From NCBI GenBank assembly GCA_023430315.1, contig JAEZAW010000329.1, forward strand, positions 1 through 50,471: a stretch of 50,471 nt of DNA, read 5' to 3'. The translations under genes and the position numbers were made by a program. Within the stretch, counting starts at the first letter, position 1. Every line of letters begins with the position of its first letter. Below are positions 40,957-50,027 of the stretch, in pieces. Source of the DNA: Pseudomonadota bacterium. Its GTDB lineage: Bacteria; Pseudomonadota; Alphaproteobacteria; Rhizobiales; Hyphomicrobiaceae. Below the pieces are notes generated by a model. That model saw only the letters and a list, made by a program, of their open reading frames with translations, did no database searches and was not told where the DNA came from.

Positions 40957-41745
40957 ATGAAAGTCGTGCTTTTCTGTGGTGGCCTCGGCACGCGCATCCG
41001 GGATTATACGGAAAACGTACCCAAGCCCATGATCCCGGTCGGAAATCATCCGATCCTGTGGCATATTATGCAGTATTATAGCCAATACGGGCATCGCGAT
41101 TTTGTTCTTTGTCTCGGATACAAGGCGAATATCGTTAAGGACTATTTTTCGAAAGTTAATCCCACGACATACAGCGACTGCGTCATTTCGGATTTCGGGA
41201 AGAAAGTCGAGCTTATCGGTGAGGAGCCGCCCGATTGGCGCGTTACGCTGGTCGACACCGGAATTTGGCGCAATATCGGCGAGCGTTTGATGGCGGTGCG
41301 TCATCTCGTAAAGGACGAAGAGGTCTTTCTCGCGAACTATAGCGACGGGCTCTCCGATCTGCCGCTTCCCGAGATGATCGAGCGCTTCAAGGCGAGCGGG
41401 AAGGTTGCGTGTTTCGTCTGCGTGCGTCCGCCCTTCAACTTTCATCTCGTCGAATTCGATGCGCAGGGTATCGTCGAACGCCTGCGCGCCAATACGGAAT
41501 CCGAAACCTGGATCAATGGCGGGTATTTCATCTTCCGCAAGGAGATATTCGACTACATCCGTGACGGCGAGGAGCTCGTACTCGAGCCCTTCAGCAGATT
41601 GATCGAGGCGGGCCAGCTCTACGCCTACAAATACGAGGGCTTCTGGCGTGCGATGGACACGCTGCGCGATCGGCAGGTGCTCGAGGAGATGGCCGAGCGT
41701 GGCAACATGCCATGGCGCCTCTCGAACGAAAGACCACGGTCATGA
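40957..41745 (+). CDS. Sugar-phosphate nucleotidyltransferase (glucose-1-phosphate cytidylyltransferase-like)
   Basis: A 262-residue nucleotidyltransferase. MKVVLFCGGLGTRIRD is the nucleotide-binding loop, KPMIPVGNHPILWHIMQYYS and FVLCLGYKANIVKDYF are typical of RfbF-type glucose-1-phosphate cytidylyltransferases, and TWINGGYFIFRKEIFDYI contains the sugar-binding region. Length matches that family (about 257). The predicted product is a CDP- or dTDP-sugar for the EPS. ATG 40957 is preceded by GAAAGGG; the open frame begins a little earlier at 40942. The stop overlaps the PIG-L gene start by four bases. No CDP-glucose 4,6-dehydratase is seen nearby. Confidence 0.87.
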   Translation: MKVVLFCGGLGTRIRDYTENVPKPMIPVGNHPILWHIMQYYSQYGHRDFVLCLGYKANIVKDYFSKVNPTTYSDCVISDFGKKVELIGEEPPDWRVTLVDTGIWRNIGERLMAVRHLVKDEEVFLANYSDGLSDLPLPEMIERFKASGKVACFVCVRPPFNFHLVEFDAQGIVERLRANTESETWINGGYFIFRKEIFDYIRDGEELVLEPFSRLIEAGQLYAYKYEGFWRAMDTLRDRQVLEEMAERGNMPWRLSNERPRS

Positions 41746-42404
41746 TGCCGTTCAAGTTGGGTGGTGCAGGCAGTAGGCTTTCCGTCCTATGCCTCGGCGC
41801 TCACTCCGACGATATCGAGATCGGTGCCGGAGGCACTCTGCTCACGTTGATCGCGGAGGGCATCGAGCTCGACGTTCTGTGGTGCGTCATGAGCGGGTCG
41901 GCAGCGCGCAAGACCGAGGCTGAGAACGCAGCGCAGGACTTCCTGGCCGGCGCTCGAACGCCGCGGGTCGAGGTGATGTCGTTCAAGGATGGCTCCTTCC
42001 CGGCGCAGTACGAAGGCGTCAAGGCGTGGTTCGAGGAACTCAAGACGCGCGTCCAGCCGGATCTCATCCTGACGCACCGGCGCGACGACCGGCACCAGGA
42101 CCATCGCGAGATCTGTCAGCATACCTGGAGCACATTCCGGAACCACACGATCCTGGAGTATGAGATCCCCAAGTGGGACGGTGACATCGGTCAGCCCAAC
42201 ACCTACGTGCCCCTGCGTGCCGAGATCCTCAATCGCAAGATCGAGCTCCTGATGAAGCACTTCGGGACACAGCGATCCAAGGCTTGGTTCGACGATGAGG
42301 TCTTCCGGGGGCTCGCACGTCTGCGCGGCATGGAATGCGTCGCGCCCGAGCGGTACGCCGAGGCTTTCGTTGCGCGGAAGCTGGCCTTCACGGCTACTCC
42401 ATAG
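41742..42404 (+). CDS. PIG-L family deacetylase
   Basis: A 220-residue zinc-dependent deacetylase of the LmbE/PIG-L family. VLCLGAHSDDIEIGAGG provides metal ligands H21 and D24, and THRRDDRHQDHREIC provides the second histidine group. Members remove N-acetyl groups from GlcNAc-type sugars, so this enzyme could free an amino sugar for further modification in the EPS. ATG 41742 lies in an ATGA overlap with the preceding stop, which supports this start over ATG 41712. A GT2 gene follows after 33 bases, so the three genes are likely one transcript under the sigma-54-like promoter at 40748. Confidence 0.88.
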   Translation: MMPFKLGGAGSRLSVLCLGAHSDDIEIGAGGTLLTLIAEGIELDVLWCVMSGSAARKTEAENAAQDFLAGARTPRVEVMSFKDGSFPAQYEGVKAWFEELKTRVQPDLILTHRRDDRHQDHREICQHTWSTFRNHTILEYEIPKWDGDIGQPNTYVPLRAEILNRKIELLMKHFGTQRSKAWFDDEVFRGLARLRGMECVAPERYAEAFVARKLAFTATP

Positions 42405-42437
42405 CTGAGCGAGTGGCAGATCTCATCGCAAAGCACC

Positions 42438-43484
42438 ATGTCGGAACCGCTCCGCATCGCTGTCGTCATTCCCTACTATCAGGAGCACCGAGGGGTGCTT
42501 GCGCGCGGCCTCGCGTCCGTATTCGCGCAAGTCGTCGCGCCTTCTGTTCGGATCAACGTATTTGTTGTCGACGACGCCTCACCCGTCGATCCGGCGGGGG
42601 ATATCGCCGACGCAGGTGCACCGCCCGCACACATCACGGTCAGGGTCCTGCGGCGTCCCAACGGCGGGCCAGGTGCGGCACGCAACACAGGTCTCGACGC
42701 GGCTACGGCGGATCACGAGTTGGTCGCGTTTCTCGACTCGGACGACGTCTGGCGCAGCGACCATCTTGCTGGCGCGCAAATCGGATTGGAAACAGGCGCT
42801 GATATCTACTTCTGTGACTTCACAAGTCCGGATCACCGCGACGGCTACCTCCAGTCCACGAAGTTCTACGCCGACCTGACAACGGGCGACGAGACGGGAA
42901 GCACCGCGGTATCCCACGGCGCGGACATCTGGTGTTGCGATAGCGCGCGTCTCGCTGAGTGGGCGATCCGAGAGTATCTGGCCCAGACATCAACCATCGT
43001 CTATCGCGTGGCACGGCTCGGTCACGTCCGTTTCTCCGAGCATTTGCGCTTCGCGGGTGAGGATCACCTGTTCTTTCTCGATCTTGCTGTCGGTGCGACG
43101 CGGGCCTCACTCTCGCTCGCGCGTGAAGTCGAGCGCGGGGCGGGTATCAACGTCTATGACAGCGCGCGGACGTGGGGCGATCCGCGCGACCTCCGCCGCC
43201 GGATCTATAATCTTGGGGCGTTGAGGCTCATGAGCACGCGGTCTTCTTGGAGTGGAGCGACGCGGCGACTGCTCGACGATCGTCTCGCTCAGTCGCGAAG
43301 AGTGGTTAGCTTCCTGCTCATGCGGCAGATGTTTTCATCCCGCAGCGTGCCTGTCGCGGCGCTACGCATGGCATGGAGCTGCGACAGGCGCACGGCTCTT
43401 CTATTTCCCTTTGGCGCTGCCGCTTTCCTGGCGACTAAGCTCGTCGGCAAGGCCGGCCTTAACGAAAGTGAAATCGAGAGGTAG
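42438..43484 (+). CDS. GT2 family glycosyltransferase
   Basis: A 348-residue GT2 enzyme. RIAVVIPYYQEHRGVLARG, VFVVDDASPVDPAG, GGPGAARNTGLDAA and AFLDSDDVWRSDHL are clear family motifs, the last containing the metal-binding aspartates. The second half includes FAGEDHLFFLDLAVG and a basic, weakly hydrophobic C terminus that may touch the membrane. ATG 42438 is well placed behind the PIG-L gene. The sugar transferred is unknown; the operon context suggests an N-deacetylated or deoxy sugar. Confidence 0.88.
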   Translation: MSEPLRIAVVIPYYQEHRGVLARGLASVFAQVVAPSVRINVFVVDDASPVDPAGDIADAGAPPAHITVRVLRRPNGGPGAARNTGLDAATADHELVAFLDSDDVWRSDHLAGAQIGLETGADIYFCDFTSPDHRDGYLQSTKFYADLTTGDETGSTAVSHGADIWCCDSARLAEWAIREYLAQTSTIVYRVARLGHVRFSEHLRFAGEDHLFFLDLAVGATRASLSLAREVERGAGINVYDSARTWGDPRDLRRRIYNLGALRLMSTRSSWSGATRRLLDDRLAQSRRVVSFLLMRQMFSSRSVPVAALRMAWSCDRRTALLFPFGAAAFLATKLVGKAGLNESEIER

Positions 43485-43520
43485 ACAATCGGCATTCATA
43501 TGCTGGATAGCTACCGTCGA

Positions 43521-43537
43521 CCGGTTTGGTTTTTGCA
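43521..43537 (+). promoter_or_regulatory. Weak sigma-54-like element before a GT2 gene
   Basis: A CGG at 43522-43524 and TTGCA at 43533-43537 keep the GG/GC spacing of an RpoN promoter, but the rest of the -24 box is poor (CGGTTT). The gene starts at 43637. Confidence 0.25.
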
Positions 43538-43636
43538 GTTATTCTGGCTTATTCATCGCGGTTGTTGCGCGTCTGGGTATCTGGCGTCAGCTGCCGAAGT
43601 GTCATGGTTCGGTCAGATCGGATCCCGAGCAAGAAA

Positions 43637-44602
43637 ATGAGTCCAACGGCACCTCTCGTTGCAGTTGTTACGCCCGTCTACAATGGCGCCAAATATCTCG
43701 CTGAGACCATGACGTGCGTACAGGCGCAAACCTATCCGCACCTTGTCCACGTTGTCCTCGACAATGCGTCCACGGATGCCACGCCGCAGATCATACGGTC
43801 GTTCGCGAACCAGCGCGTGCCACTGATCACTGCGCGCAATGACGTGACGGTGCCGTTTGCGGAGAATTGGGAGCGCTCGCTCGCTCTTGTGCCAGAAGAA
43901 GCTGCCTACTTCCGGCTTCTGTGTGCGGATGACAAGATGATCGGGAATGCCATCGAACGCATGGCGGAAATCGGTCTCGCCAATCCGAATGTCGGCGTGA
44001 TCGGCTGCGGCTTCCAGGTGATGGATGTCGTCCAGGAGAGTCGGTGGCCGCAAGGCGTGACGGTCGTACCAGGCCGCGAGGCAGCCCGCCGCTTCTTCAT
44101 GGGCGAGGGGGAGATCATTGGCCCCCATCTTATGCATCGAGCAGATGTTCTACGCCTGCGCAAGCCCTTCTTCGACGCGGTTTACAACGGCATTGATACC
44201 GAGTCCTGCCTTTTCCTTCTCCAGCATGTCGACTGGGCCTGCACGACCGAGATCCTTGCTTGGACGCGGGTTCACGACGAGTCACTGTCGCACGTCGTCA
44301 TGCACGGTCAAGGCAAGCACTTCTCGGACTGGCTGCGCTATATCCATAAATATGGCAGGTGGGCGATGTCGCCTCCCGAGTTTGCCCAACACAAGCGCGC
44401 ATTTGAGCGGTACTACCATCGTCGGCTGGTGCTTTGGTTGCGGCGGCGGAACGGTCCTGAGGTCGTTCGCAAGCATATGGCGCTTGCGCGCGAACTCGAG
44501 CGAGGGCTCACACCACTGGATTTCGTCGATGCGTTTGCCGACGTCGTGTTGAAACGCCTCAAGCTGAGGCCGCATGTGAACGCGGGTTTCCCGCTCGGGT
44601 AA
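43637..44602 (+). CDS. GT2 family glycosyltransferase
   Basis: A 321-residue GT2 enzyme: LVAVVTPVYNGAKYLAETM, VHVVLDNASTDATPQII, then the less usual LLCADDKMIGN in the DxD position, and VGVIGCGFQVMD. The region VHDESLSHVVMHGQGKHFSDW lies in the acceptor half. The frame is open from 43526, but ATG 43637 (MSPTAPLV) gives the proper N terminus of the family. Only a weak AAGAAA ribosome site is visible. It is separated from the preceding GT2 by 152 bases and is convergent with the flippase gene, 33 bases away. Confidence 0.86.
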   Translation: MSPTAPLVAVVTPVYNGAKYLAETMTCVQAQTYPHLVHVVLDNASTDATPQIIRSFANQRVPLITARNDVTVPFAENWERSLALVPEEAAYFRLLCADDKMIGNAIERMAEIGLANPNVGVIGCGFQVMDVVQESRWPQGVTVVPGREAARRFFMGEGEIIGPHLMHRADVLRLRKPFFDAVYNGIDTESCLFLLQHVDWACTTEILAWTRVHDESLSHVVMHGQGKHFSDWLRYIHKYGRWAMSPPEFAQHKRAFERYYHRRLVLWLRRRNGPEVVRKHMALARELERGLTPLDFVDAFADVVLKRLKLRPHVNAGFPLG

Positions 44603-44635
44603 GCCAGCCAGCCTATTCCTGCTGCACGCGAGCGG

Positions 44636-46141
44636 CTATGCCGGGTGATCCCCGGGGCTCGAGGAGCGGATGTATGAGATGAGCCGCCATGCTTCAATCA
44701 CTTCCCGACGGTGGAAAATCAGGATCCAACCGCAGTATGTCACGACGCCAGCTGTGACGAGGCAAAGCAAGCGCGTGAGGCCCGCTGGAAATGGGAGCAT
44801 GAGCTTCAGCGTCAATACGACCGAGAACATGGCCAAGCCCGATAGATATGCGGGCATGAGCGCTACGGCGAGATCGGAAACTCTGCCGCCGAGCATACGC
44901 ACCTGAACACACGTCGCGGCGAAGCACGCTGCTGCCACAATGATGAGCGTCGTGGCCTGCGCCCAAACCGGACCGTGAGCTGCCACTACCCAGATGGCGG
45001 GTATGCTGACGCAGAGTTGCGCAATCGAGAATTTCAAAGACAGATCTGTCCGATCCAGCCCAGCGAAAATGAGATTGCAGAAAAAGCCGACCGGTATGGA
45101 GAAGCCTTGTAGTCCTATCACGAAAAGAATATCGCCGACTTGGCGGTAGCGTTCGTCCAGAACAAGCTTGACGATATCCTGTCCCACCAAGCTAAGCCCG
45201 AGGAACGCTGGAACAATGAGCAGGGACGTGAGCTGCGAAAGCCTGAGGAACAGCCTCCAGCATTCGGCTCGGTCCGTTCGAAGGGCGGAGAGCGTCGGTA
45301 CCCAAAGCGACTGGATTGGACCAGTCAGAGGGCCATGAAGTGCAGCTTCGAATCTTTGCGCGACCGTTAGTTGCCCAAGAGATCCCGCGCCACTCCTGAT
45401 GCCCACAGCAGCCTGTAGTGCGCGCCAGTGCATCGTCGCAAGGACCGTCGCAGCCCAGAGATTGAATGCCCGGCGGAGGAAGTCCATCGCGAAACGTTTG
45501 TCGAATTCCGGGGTCGGCAGCCAACGTGTCAAAACAGAAAGCACCAAGAGAGTGACGACCGAGGCCGTCAACCGCTGCGCCACCAACGCCCATTCGAACG
45601 CAGGGCTGAACGCAACAGCAAGACCAGCGGCGCCCCCTGTTATGATGCCGATCATCGATCGGATTGCCTGAGACCGAAAATCAAGATGCCGTAGGACGAG
45701 CGCGTCCATAACTGCCGTCCCCGGCACGATGAGCAGCGTGGCGGCGAGCGCTGGCAGAACGCTTACAAGCTTTGCTTCGCCGGTAAGGTATGCCGCCCAA
45801 TGGGCGCCGGCGAAGCAAACTGCCGTCAGCAAAATGCCGATGCCCAAGAGAGAAAAAAACGCCGTCGAAAGCGCCGTCGACGAGAAGCTCTGTCTTTGAA
45901 CGATGGCGTCCGTCGACGACCATCGTCCCCCCTCGGCGAAGAGATCGACGAGGACAGCAGCAAGTGCGAAGACGCCAAAAGTGGCTGGCGTCAACGCGCG
46001 CGACAAGACCACAAAGATGACGAGGCTCGCCCCCTGCGAGACCGCGAAATTGAGCAGGTTCCAGATATAGCCACGCTTTACTGCAGTGCCGATGCGCGGG
46101 CTAGCTGCCACGCGAGGCGATCCTTCCGTCACCTCCGTCAC
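44636..46141 (-). CDS. Wzx-type polysaccharide flippase (PST/ExoT-like)
   Basis: A 501-residue membrane protein with about twelve to fourteen helices of the MATE-like oligosaccharide flippase superfamily. GYIWNLLNFAVSQGASLVIF and SRALTPATFGVFALAAVLVD form the first two helices as in Wzx and succinoglycan ExoT proteins; GLQGFSIPVGFFCNLIFAGL is a mid-protein family segment. Its role would be to turn the lipid-linked repeat unit from the cytoplasmic to the periplasmic face. Translation starts at GTG 46141 within a GTGA overlap with the preceding cysteine-rich gene, so the two proteins are made together. Confidence 0.9.
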   Translation of the reverse strand: MTEVTEGSPRVAASPRIGTAVKRGYIWNLLNFAVSQGASLVIFVVLSRALTPATFGVFALAAVLVDLFAEGGRWSSTDAIVQRQSFSSTALSTAFFSLLGIGILLTAVCFAGAHWAAYLTGEAKLVSVLPALAATLLIVPGTAVMDALVLRHLDFRSQAIRSMIGIITGGAAGLAVAFSPAFEWALVAQRLTASVVTLLVLSVLTRWLPTPEFDKRFAMDFLRRAFNLWAATVLATMHWRALQAAVGIRSGAGSLGQLTVAQRFEAALHGPLTGPIQSLWVPTLSALRTDRAECWRLFLRLSQLTSLLIVPAFLGLSLVGQDIVKLVLDERYRQVGDILFVIGLQGFSIPVGFFCNLIFAGLDRTDLSLKFSIAQLCVSIPAIWVVAAHGPVWAQATTLIIVAAACFAATCVQVRMLGGRVSDLAVALMPAYLSGLAMFSVVLTLKLMLPFPAGLTRLLCLVTAGVVTYCGWILIFHRREVIEAWRLISYIRSSSPGDHPA

Positions 46142-47238
46142 GTCTTTTGCTCGTCTGCTATCGGCTTCAGAATGTTTCGTGCGCCCAACGCGCCTTCAAC
46201 GGACGGCGCAGTAGCTTCAGGAACTCGCTCAAGCCAGATCTCTCGCCACCAGCTGTAGATCGAGCGTGGGCAGAACAGGCGAAAGGGGGTGTAGTGGGAG
46301 CGACACCAGACGTTGTCGAGAATAACGGCCGGCGTCTTCATCAGCCGCATGTAGCCTGTCCTCTCGTCCACAAAGCGTTCGACGCGGGCTCTGACGCGGA
46401 AGATGCCGCCGCAATAGGGCACCATTTCTCCATCGAAAGACATGCCCCTGTTCATATTGTTCGCGTCGATCGTCGTAAGAATGAATTCGTAGGATTTGAC
46501 GCGCACGAGTTCGCCGGGCCGAAGGTGAAGTTCGTCCATCGGTTGCGTGCTGCCCGGCTGTACCTTGCCCTTACGCCGAGGGTACGGCACGCCGCCACGT
46601 AAGCGTTGGTACCAATCGTAGAGCCTAACAAAGGTTCCGCCATCATCCCCCCACTTTGGACGGGCCAGAAATTTGAGGCCGTGGTAACTGAAGGACTGCA
46701 GCATCGTCTTTATCGAGACGTTGCGCGACTTCCAATCCTCCACGTATTGACTGACATTGCGGGTCCGAAGCTCATCCGTATAGAGCTGAAAGTCGGTCGC
46801 TTGGCATCGATAGCGGGGACGTTCGGTCGACGTGTCATCAGCTTGGCTGGCGCTCTGAACATCGGCCTCCGAGCATTCACTAGCGGCCATATCATCTGCT
46901 TGGTGGGGGGCTCGCGGTGCGCTGGGATCAGGCGCGGGCTTCAACCACGCTTCCTTCCAGAAAATGGAGCATTGCGCCTGGCATCCACCGTGTGCCGAGC
47001 CCGTGCAGCGGGCACCTTCTAAGACCACGCCATTGCGCAGGCTGCGCGAAAGGGTGCCGGTCGTAGGAAGGGTGTCGCAGGCTTTGTGGGCGCGCTTGTA
47101 GACGCGGATACGCCTGCCGCAATGCGCGAACATCTCTGGCATAAATGGCATATTCTCAAGCCGGCCATGCTTGTCGAGCGTTCGCAGGATCTCCTCCTTG
47201 CTTCGAACCTCGACCCAATCGCCGGCACACAATGCCAT
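46138..47238 (-). CDS. Cysteine-rich protein with duplicated domain, unknown function
   Basis: A 366-residue protein that I do not recognise. It contains two related domains of about 95 residues. Copy 1 (5-101) has GDWVEVRSKEEIL, FAHCGRRIRVYKRAH, VVLEGARCTG and CSIFWKEAWLKPA; copy 2 (242-340) has GELVRVKSYEFIL, VPYCGGIFRVRARVE, VILDNVWCRS and CPRSIYSWWREIWLERV. Cysteines C40/C276, C78/C312 and C90/C323 are equivalent; copy 1 adds C54 and C86. A linker (about 141-230) holds another cysteine and YHGLKFLARPKWGDDGG. The pattern suggests metal or cofactor binding. No signal peptide or membrane helix is visible, so it is probably cytoplasmic. ATG 47238 follows AAGGAGAT with ideal spacing. The GTGA overlap with the flippase gene ties it to EPS assembly. 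Confidence 0.8.
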   Translation of the reverse strand: MALCAGDWVEVRSKEEILRTLDKHGRLENMPFMPEMFAHCGRRIRVYKRAHKACDTLPTTGTLSRSLRNGVVLEGARCTGSAHGGCQAQCSIFWKEAWLKPAPDPSAPRAPHQADDMAASECSEADVQSASQADDTSTERPRYRCQATDFQLYTDELRTRNVSQYVEDWKSRNVSIKTMLQSFSYHGLKFLARPKWGDDGGTFVRLYDWYQRLRGGVPYPRRKGKVQPGSTQPMDELHLRPGELVRVKSYEFILTTIDANNMNRGMSFDGEMVPYCGGIFRVRARVERFVDERTGYMRLMKTPAVILDNVWCRSHYTPFRLFCPRSIYSWWREIWLERVPEATAPSVEGALGARNILKPIADEQKT

Positions 47239-47577
47239 CCTGATCTCCTTAGATGCCGACTAGCAATCAGGTATCTGCCGAAAAAGTATCGGGTGCTCGC
47301 GACGAGGCACCTCGACGCCATTGGAGCCAAGCTGGAGCATAAACGAAGCATTGGTCTGGCTTAATACAAATCCGGCAAGCCTAGATGATATATCCGCCAA
47401 TCGCATAGACGCAGGCGAAGCTCGCTTGAGGGGTCGAGATGCGAGGCAAGAACCTTGCGCAACTCAGCGCGCGCCGCCTATCTGCGCTTCCAAAAGTGCT
47501 AAATCTGTCAGGGCGTCGTTCAAACAGGCGAGGGCGGAGACCCACTTCGTCTCCGCCCTCGTCGTGGTCAATCAGTA
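47239..47577. other. Intergenic region with a strong terminator
   Basis: A 339-base spacer between two reverse-strand genes. It contains the OPX terminator at 47527-47563 and, toward the cysteine-rich gene, an AT-rich patch at 47355-47400 that may hold its promoter, although no good -35/-10 pair is evident. Confidence 0.5.
47527..47563 (-). terminator. Strong hairpin terminator of the OPX gene
   Basis: GAGGGCGGAGAC (47530-47541) pairs perfectly with GTCTCCGCCCTC (47549-47560) around a 7-base loop, and the stem extends by up to three more pairs. It begins about 15 bases after the OPX stop on the minus strand and is followed by TGTTTG, so it is a convincing terminator despite the short T-run. 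Confidence 0.7.
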
Positions 47578-49053
47578 TCAGCGCGGCACGGTGCTGCCGG
47601 TGCTGATCTGCTCTACAGACGCGCGGTTGGGAGATTTTGGCGGCTCGGCTGTTGTGCCGGCCGGGATCTGACGACCGCCCCTGGGAACTCCGCCAGGAAT
47701 GCCAATCTCAAGCCCACCGCCGGTGCCAAGAGGCGCCGCCGAGATGTTGACCTTGATCGTGTCGCCCGGCTGGAGCTGCGTCGTTTCCGTCGCCTCGATC
47801 TCGATCACGCCGCCCCTAACCTGACGCGCGATCGTGTACGAGACTTCCGGGCCGCCAGCATCCGCACCGTTCGATACGAGGCGCATACCGGGAGAGGCCG
47901 CAGCCTGGCTTCGCGTCTCGACGAGAAGCTGCTCGTTGACGGAGGCTTCCTGGCTCACCTGCTGAAGCCGCGTCTCGGTCTGCTGCAATTCAACCGTCAG
48001 ATCGTTGGCGCGCTTGTTGTCGAACTCGATCTTGGAAAGCACGACCCGGCTGACTTCCTGACGGGCACGCGTGCGCTCGCTTTCCATGCGCAGCTTGTCA
48101 CCCTCGAGCTGCGCGAGACTGCGCTTCATGGCGAGCAGGCGCGGCTGCGTTGCGAGCCCCCTGTCCGTCAGATGCTCGATGCCGCTCAGCTCGGATTTCA
48201 TCAGATCGATCTGGGTCTGATGTGCATCGAGACGCTTTGCAAGCGTATCGACTTCCTGCTCGAGGAAGCTCTGAAGTTGGTGGAGCGCGGTGGTCTGCGT
48301 TTCGTACGCCTTGCGGCGCAGCTCGAATACGCTCTGCTCCTTCGCCATCAGCGATGCGGTGAACTCGACCTTGTACGGACGGCGCGTCATGCGCAGTTCG
48401 GCCGGGAATGCAATGCGGTCGGAAAGCGCCAACTCGGCCTCGAGCCGCGCCTTGCGCACGGTCAGCCTCTCCCGCTCCTGCAGCAGCTGATCGTACGTGC
48501 CGGACACGGTCAGGAACTCACGCTCCAGCCGCAAACCATTGGCGCCGGCCTTGGCCAGACCGCCACCGCGGCTGACGCCCTGCAGTACCGTCATGCCGGG
48601 GGCGAACGGATACTCGCCAGATCTCTCGACATGACCCGTGACGAAGATCGGACGGAACTCCGTCACCTCGACGGTCGCGTGGGGGACAGCGCCGAGGTTC
48701 AGCCGCTTCGCGAGCTTGTGCGAGATCAGCGTTGCGAGCTCGGTCGTCGTGTAGCCAGCGGCCTTGACCTGCCCAAGCAGCGGCAGCGACAGCGTCCCCG
48801 CGGGATCGATCGAGTAAACCTGATTGAGAGCCGTCCATGTGAACAGCTCGTCGCGCGCCGGGCGCCACTCGAAGACCTGAATCCGGAGCTTGTCGCTAAC
48901 ACCGAGGCGGTAGGCGTCACCAACCGCTCCAGCGTCGGTCGTCTCAGTCTTCGGCTCGGCCTTCTGGGCTTCGCTGGCGAATGTCGGCGCCGGTGCCGTG
49001 GCCAAGCACATGCCGATCATCGCGGCGCTTGCGCTGTACGCTAGAACACGCAT
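47578..49053 (-). CDS. Outer-membrane polysaccharide export protein (OPX, ExoF-like)
   Basis: A 491-residue periplasmic/outer-membrane export protein. Residues 1-27 are a signal peptide (MRVLAYSASAAMIGMCLATA...). YRLGVSDKLRIQVFEW and SIDPAGTLSLPLLGQVKAAG form the Poly_export domain, and FVTGHVERSGEYPFAPGMTV is an SLBB-type segment. Residues about 205-400 are a long, charged predicted coiled coil, as in Sinorhizobium ExoF, and the C terminus has a second soluble region (LQPGDTIKVNI). OPX proteins form or line the outer-membrane exit channel with a Wzz-like partner. ATG 49053 is chosen for the signal peptide; ATG 49155 in frame would add 34 residues that bury it. A terminator follows at 47527-47563. 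Confidence 0.88.
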   Translation of the reverse strand: MRVLAYSASAAMIGMCLATAPAPTFASEAQKAEPKTETTDAGAVGDAYRLGVSDKLRIQVFEWRPARDELFTWTALNQVYSIDPAGTLSLPLLGQVKAAGYTTTELATLISHKLAKRLNLGAVPHATVEVTEFRPIFVTGHVERSGEYPFAPGMTVLQGVSRGGGLAKAGANGLRLEREFLTVSGTYDQLLQERERLTVRKARLEAELALSDRIAFPAELRMTRRPYKVEFTASLMAKEQSVFELRRKAYETQTTALHQLQSFLEQEVDTLAKRLDAHQTQIDLMKSELSGIEHLTDRGLATQPRLLAMKRSLAQLEGDKLRMESERTRARQEVSRVVLSKIEFDNKRANDLTVELQQTETRLQQVSQEASVNEQLLVETRSQAAASPGMRLVSNGADAGGPEVSYTIARQVRGGVIEIEATETTQLQPGDTIKVNISAAPLGTGGGLEIGIPGGVPRGGRQIPAGTTAEPPKSPNRASVEQISTGSTVPR

Positions 49054-49948
49054 CTGACGCGCCCCTGTCCGACGCCCGCAGGCGTCTATGCTCGCTGATC
49101 TGGCGATACCGATGCCTTTTGAAGGCCCACTTAGATGCTCAAGGTAATCTGACATGGCTCAGGACTTTCCCGCTTAGTCCAGCGCTTCGTTGCAACAATT
49201 TGCGTCTCAACGTTTACGAATGCGAGTTCCGTGCCATTTGCCGCTTCGCAGTCAGCCAAACACCCGAAACCCTATCTTCGCCCGCCGCACCTCAGCATAC
49301 AAACCAAATAGAGAGGTCGACTCCCAATACACACAATACCACGCGCACTGATCCGCCCCACCTCCCTATAAGGACACCACGTCGTAGCCGTCCGGGTGCG
49401 ATGCAACAGACACCGCATCAAAAGACGTAATCCTAATTACGCCTTGCGGTGGATACTATCCTCGGCGATGCGAGGACGCCGCGCGGATGAAAGCGAGGCA
49501 GCAGCGAGCATCATTTTAGCCGACGCTCAATCAGCGACGCCATGCAGGTGCCGATACAGAGTGCGTGCGTTCGTCGTGATCGCGGGCACTACAGAGACAC
49601 ACGTCGCGCGGACATGATGGGGCGTACTTCATGCCAGCGCATGCATCACGCGTCGATTGCGCGCAAGACGCGGACACAGTCGCATCCATTGAAGAAGTGC
49701 GATGGGGTCGCTTCGTGGGACATAGCCAGCAGCAGCGGATGTGTGCCGGAACGGCGCGTACGCCGATCCAAATCGAGGCGCGTGTCAGACTGATCCGCCC
49801 TTAAGTCGGATCTATCCTACTCCGCGGGTCGGGCAATCACGTGCGCAACCACATCGTGAAGACGAACCGCGGCGCGCCTCCTGCATCCAGAAAGCCCGGT
49901 TTATATGGGCTTCGCAGCGCTGATGCGTGCTCTCGACACGCGTCTGAT

Positions 49949-49968
49949 CTCGGCAGCATGGCGCCGAG
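49949..49968. repeat. Dyad upstream of the sugar transferase promoter
   Basis: CTCGGC and GCCGAG flank eight bases, about 70-90 bases upstream of the predicted sigma-54 start site, a suitable distance for an activator protein. Function is not shown. Confidence 0.35.
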
Positions 49969-50011
49969 GTCTAGTCCAATAGGCTTAAGCAGAATTGCCA
50001 CATTGCCCACT

Positions 50012-50027
50012 TGGTACGCCCTTTGCG
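50012..50027 (+). promoter_or_regulatory. Putative sigma-54 promoter for the initiating sugar transferase
   Basis: TGGTAC-GCCCT-TTGC fits the -24/-12 RpoN pattern TGGYAC-N5-TTGC exactly in spacing and in all key bases. The expected start is near 50038, giving a 78-base leader. Confidence 0.6.

Noticed and set aside
48172..49044. 290-residue plus-strand open frame
   Set aside because: It is antisense to the OPX gene, whose signal peptide and export domain are clear.
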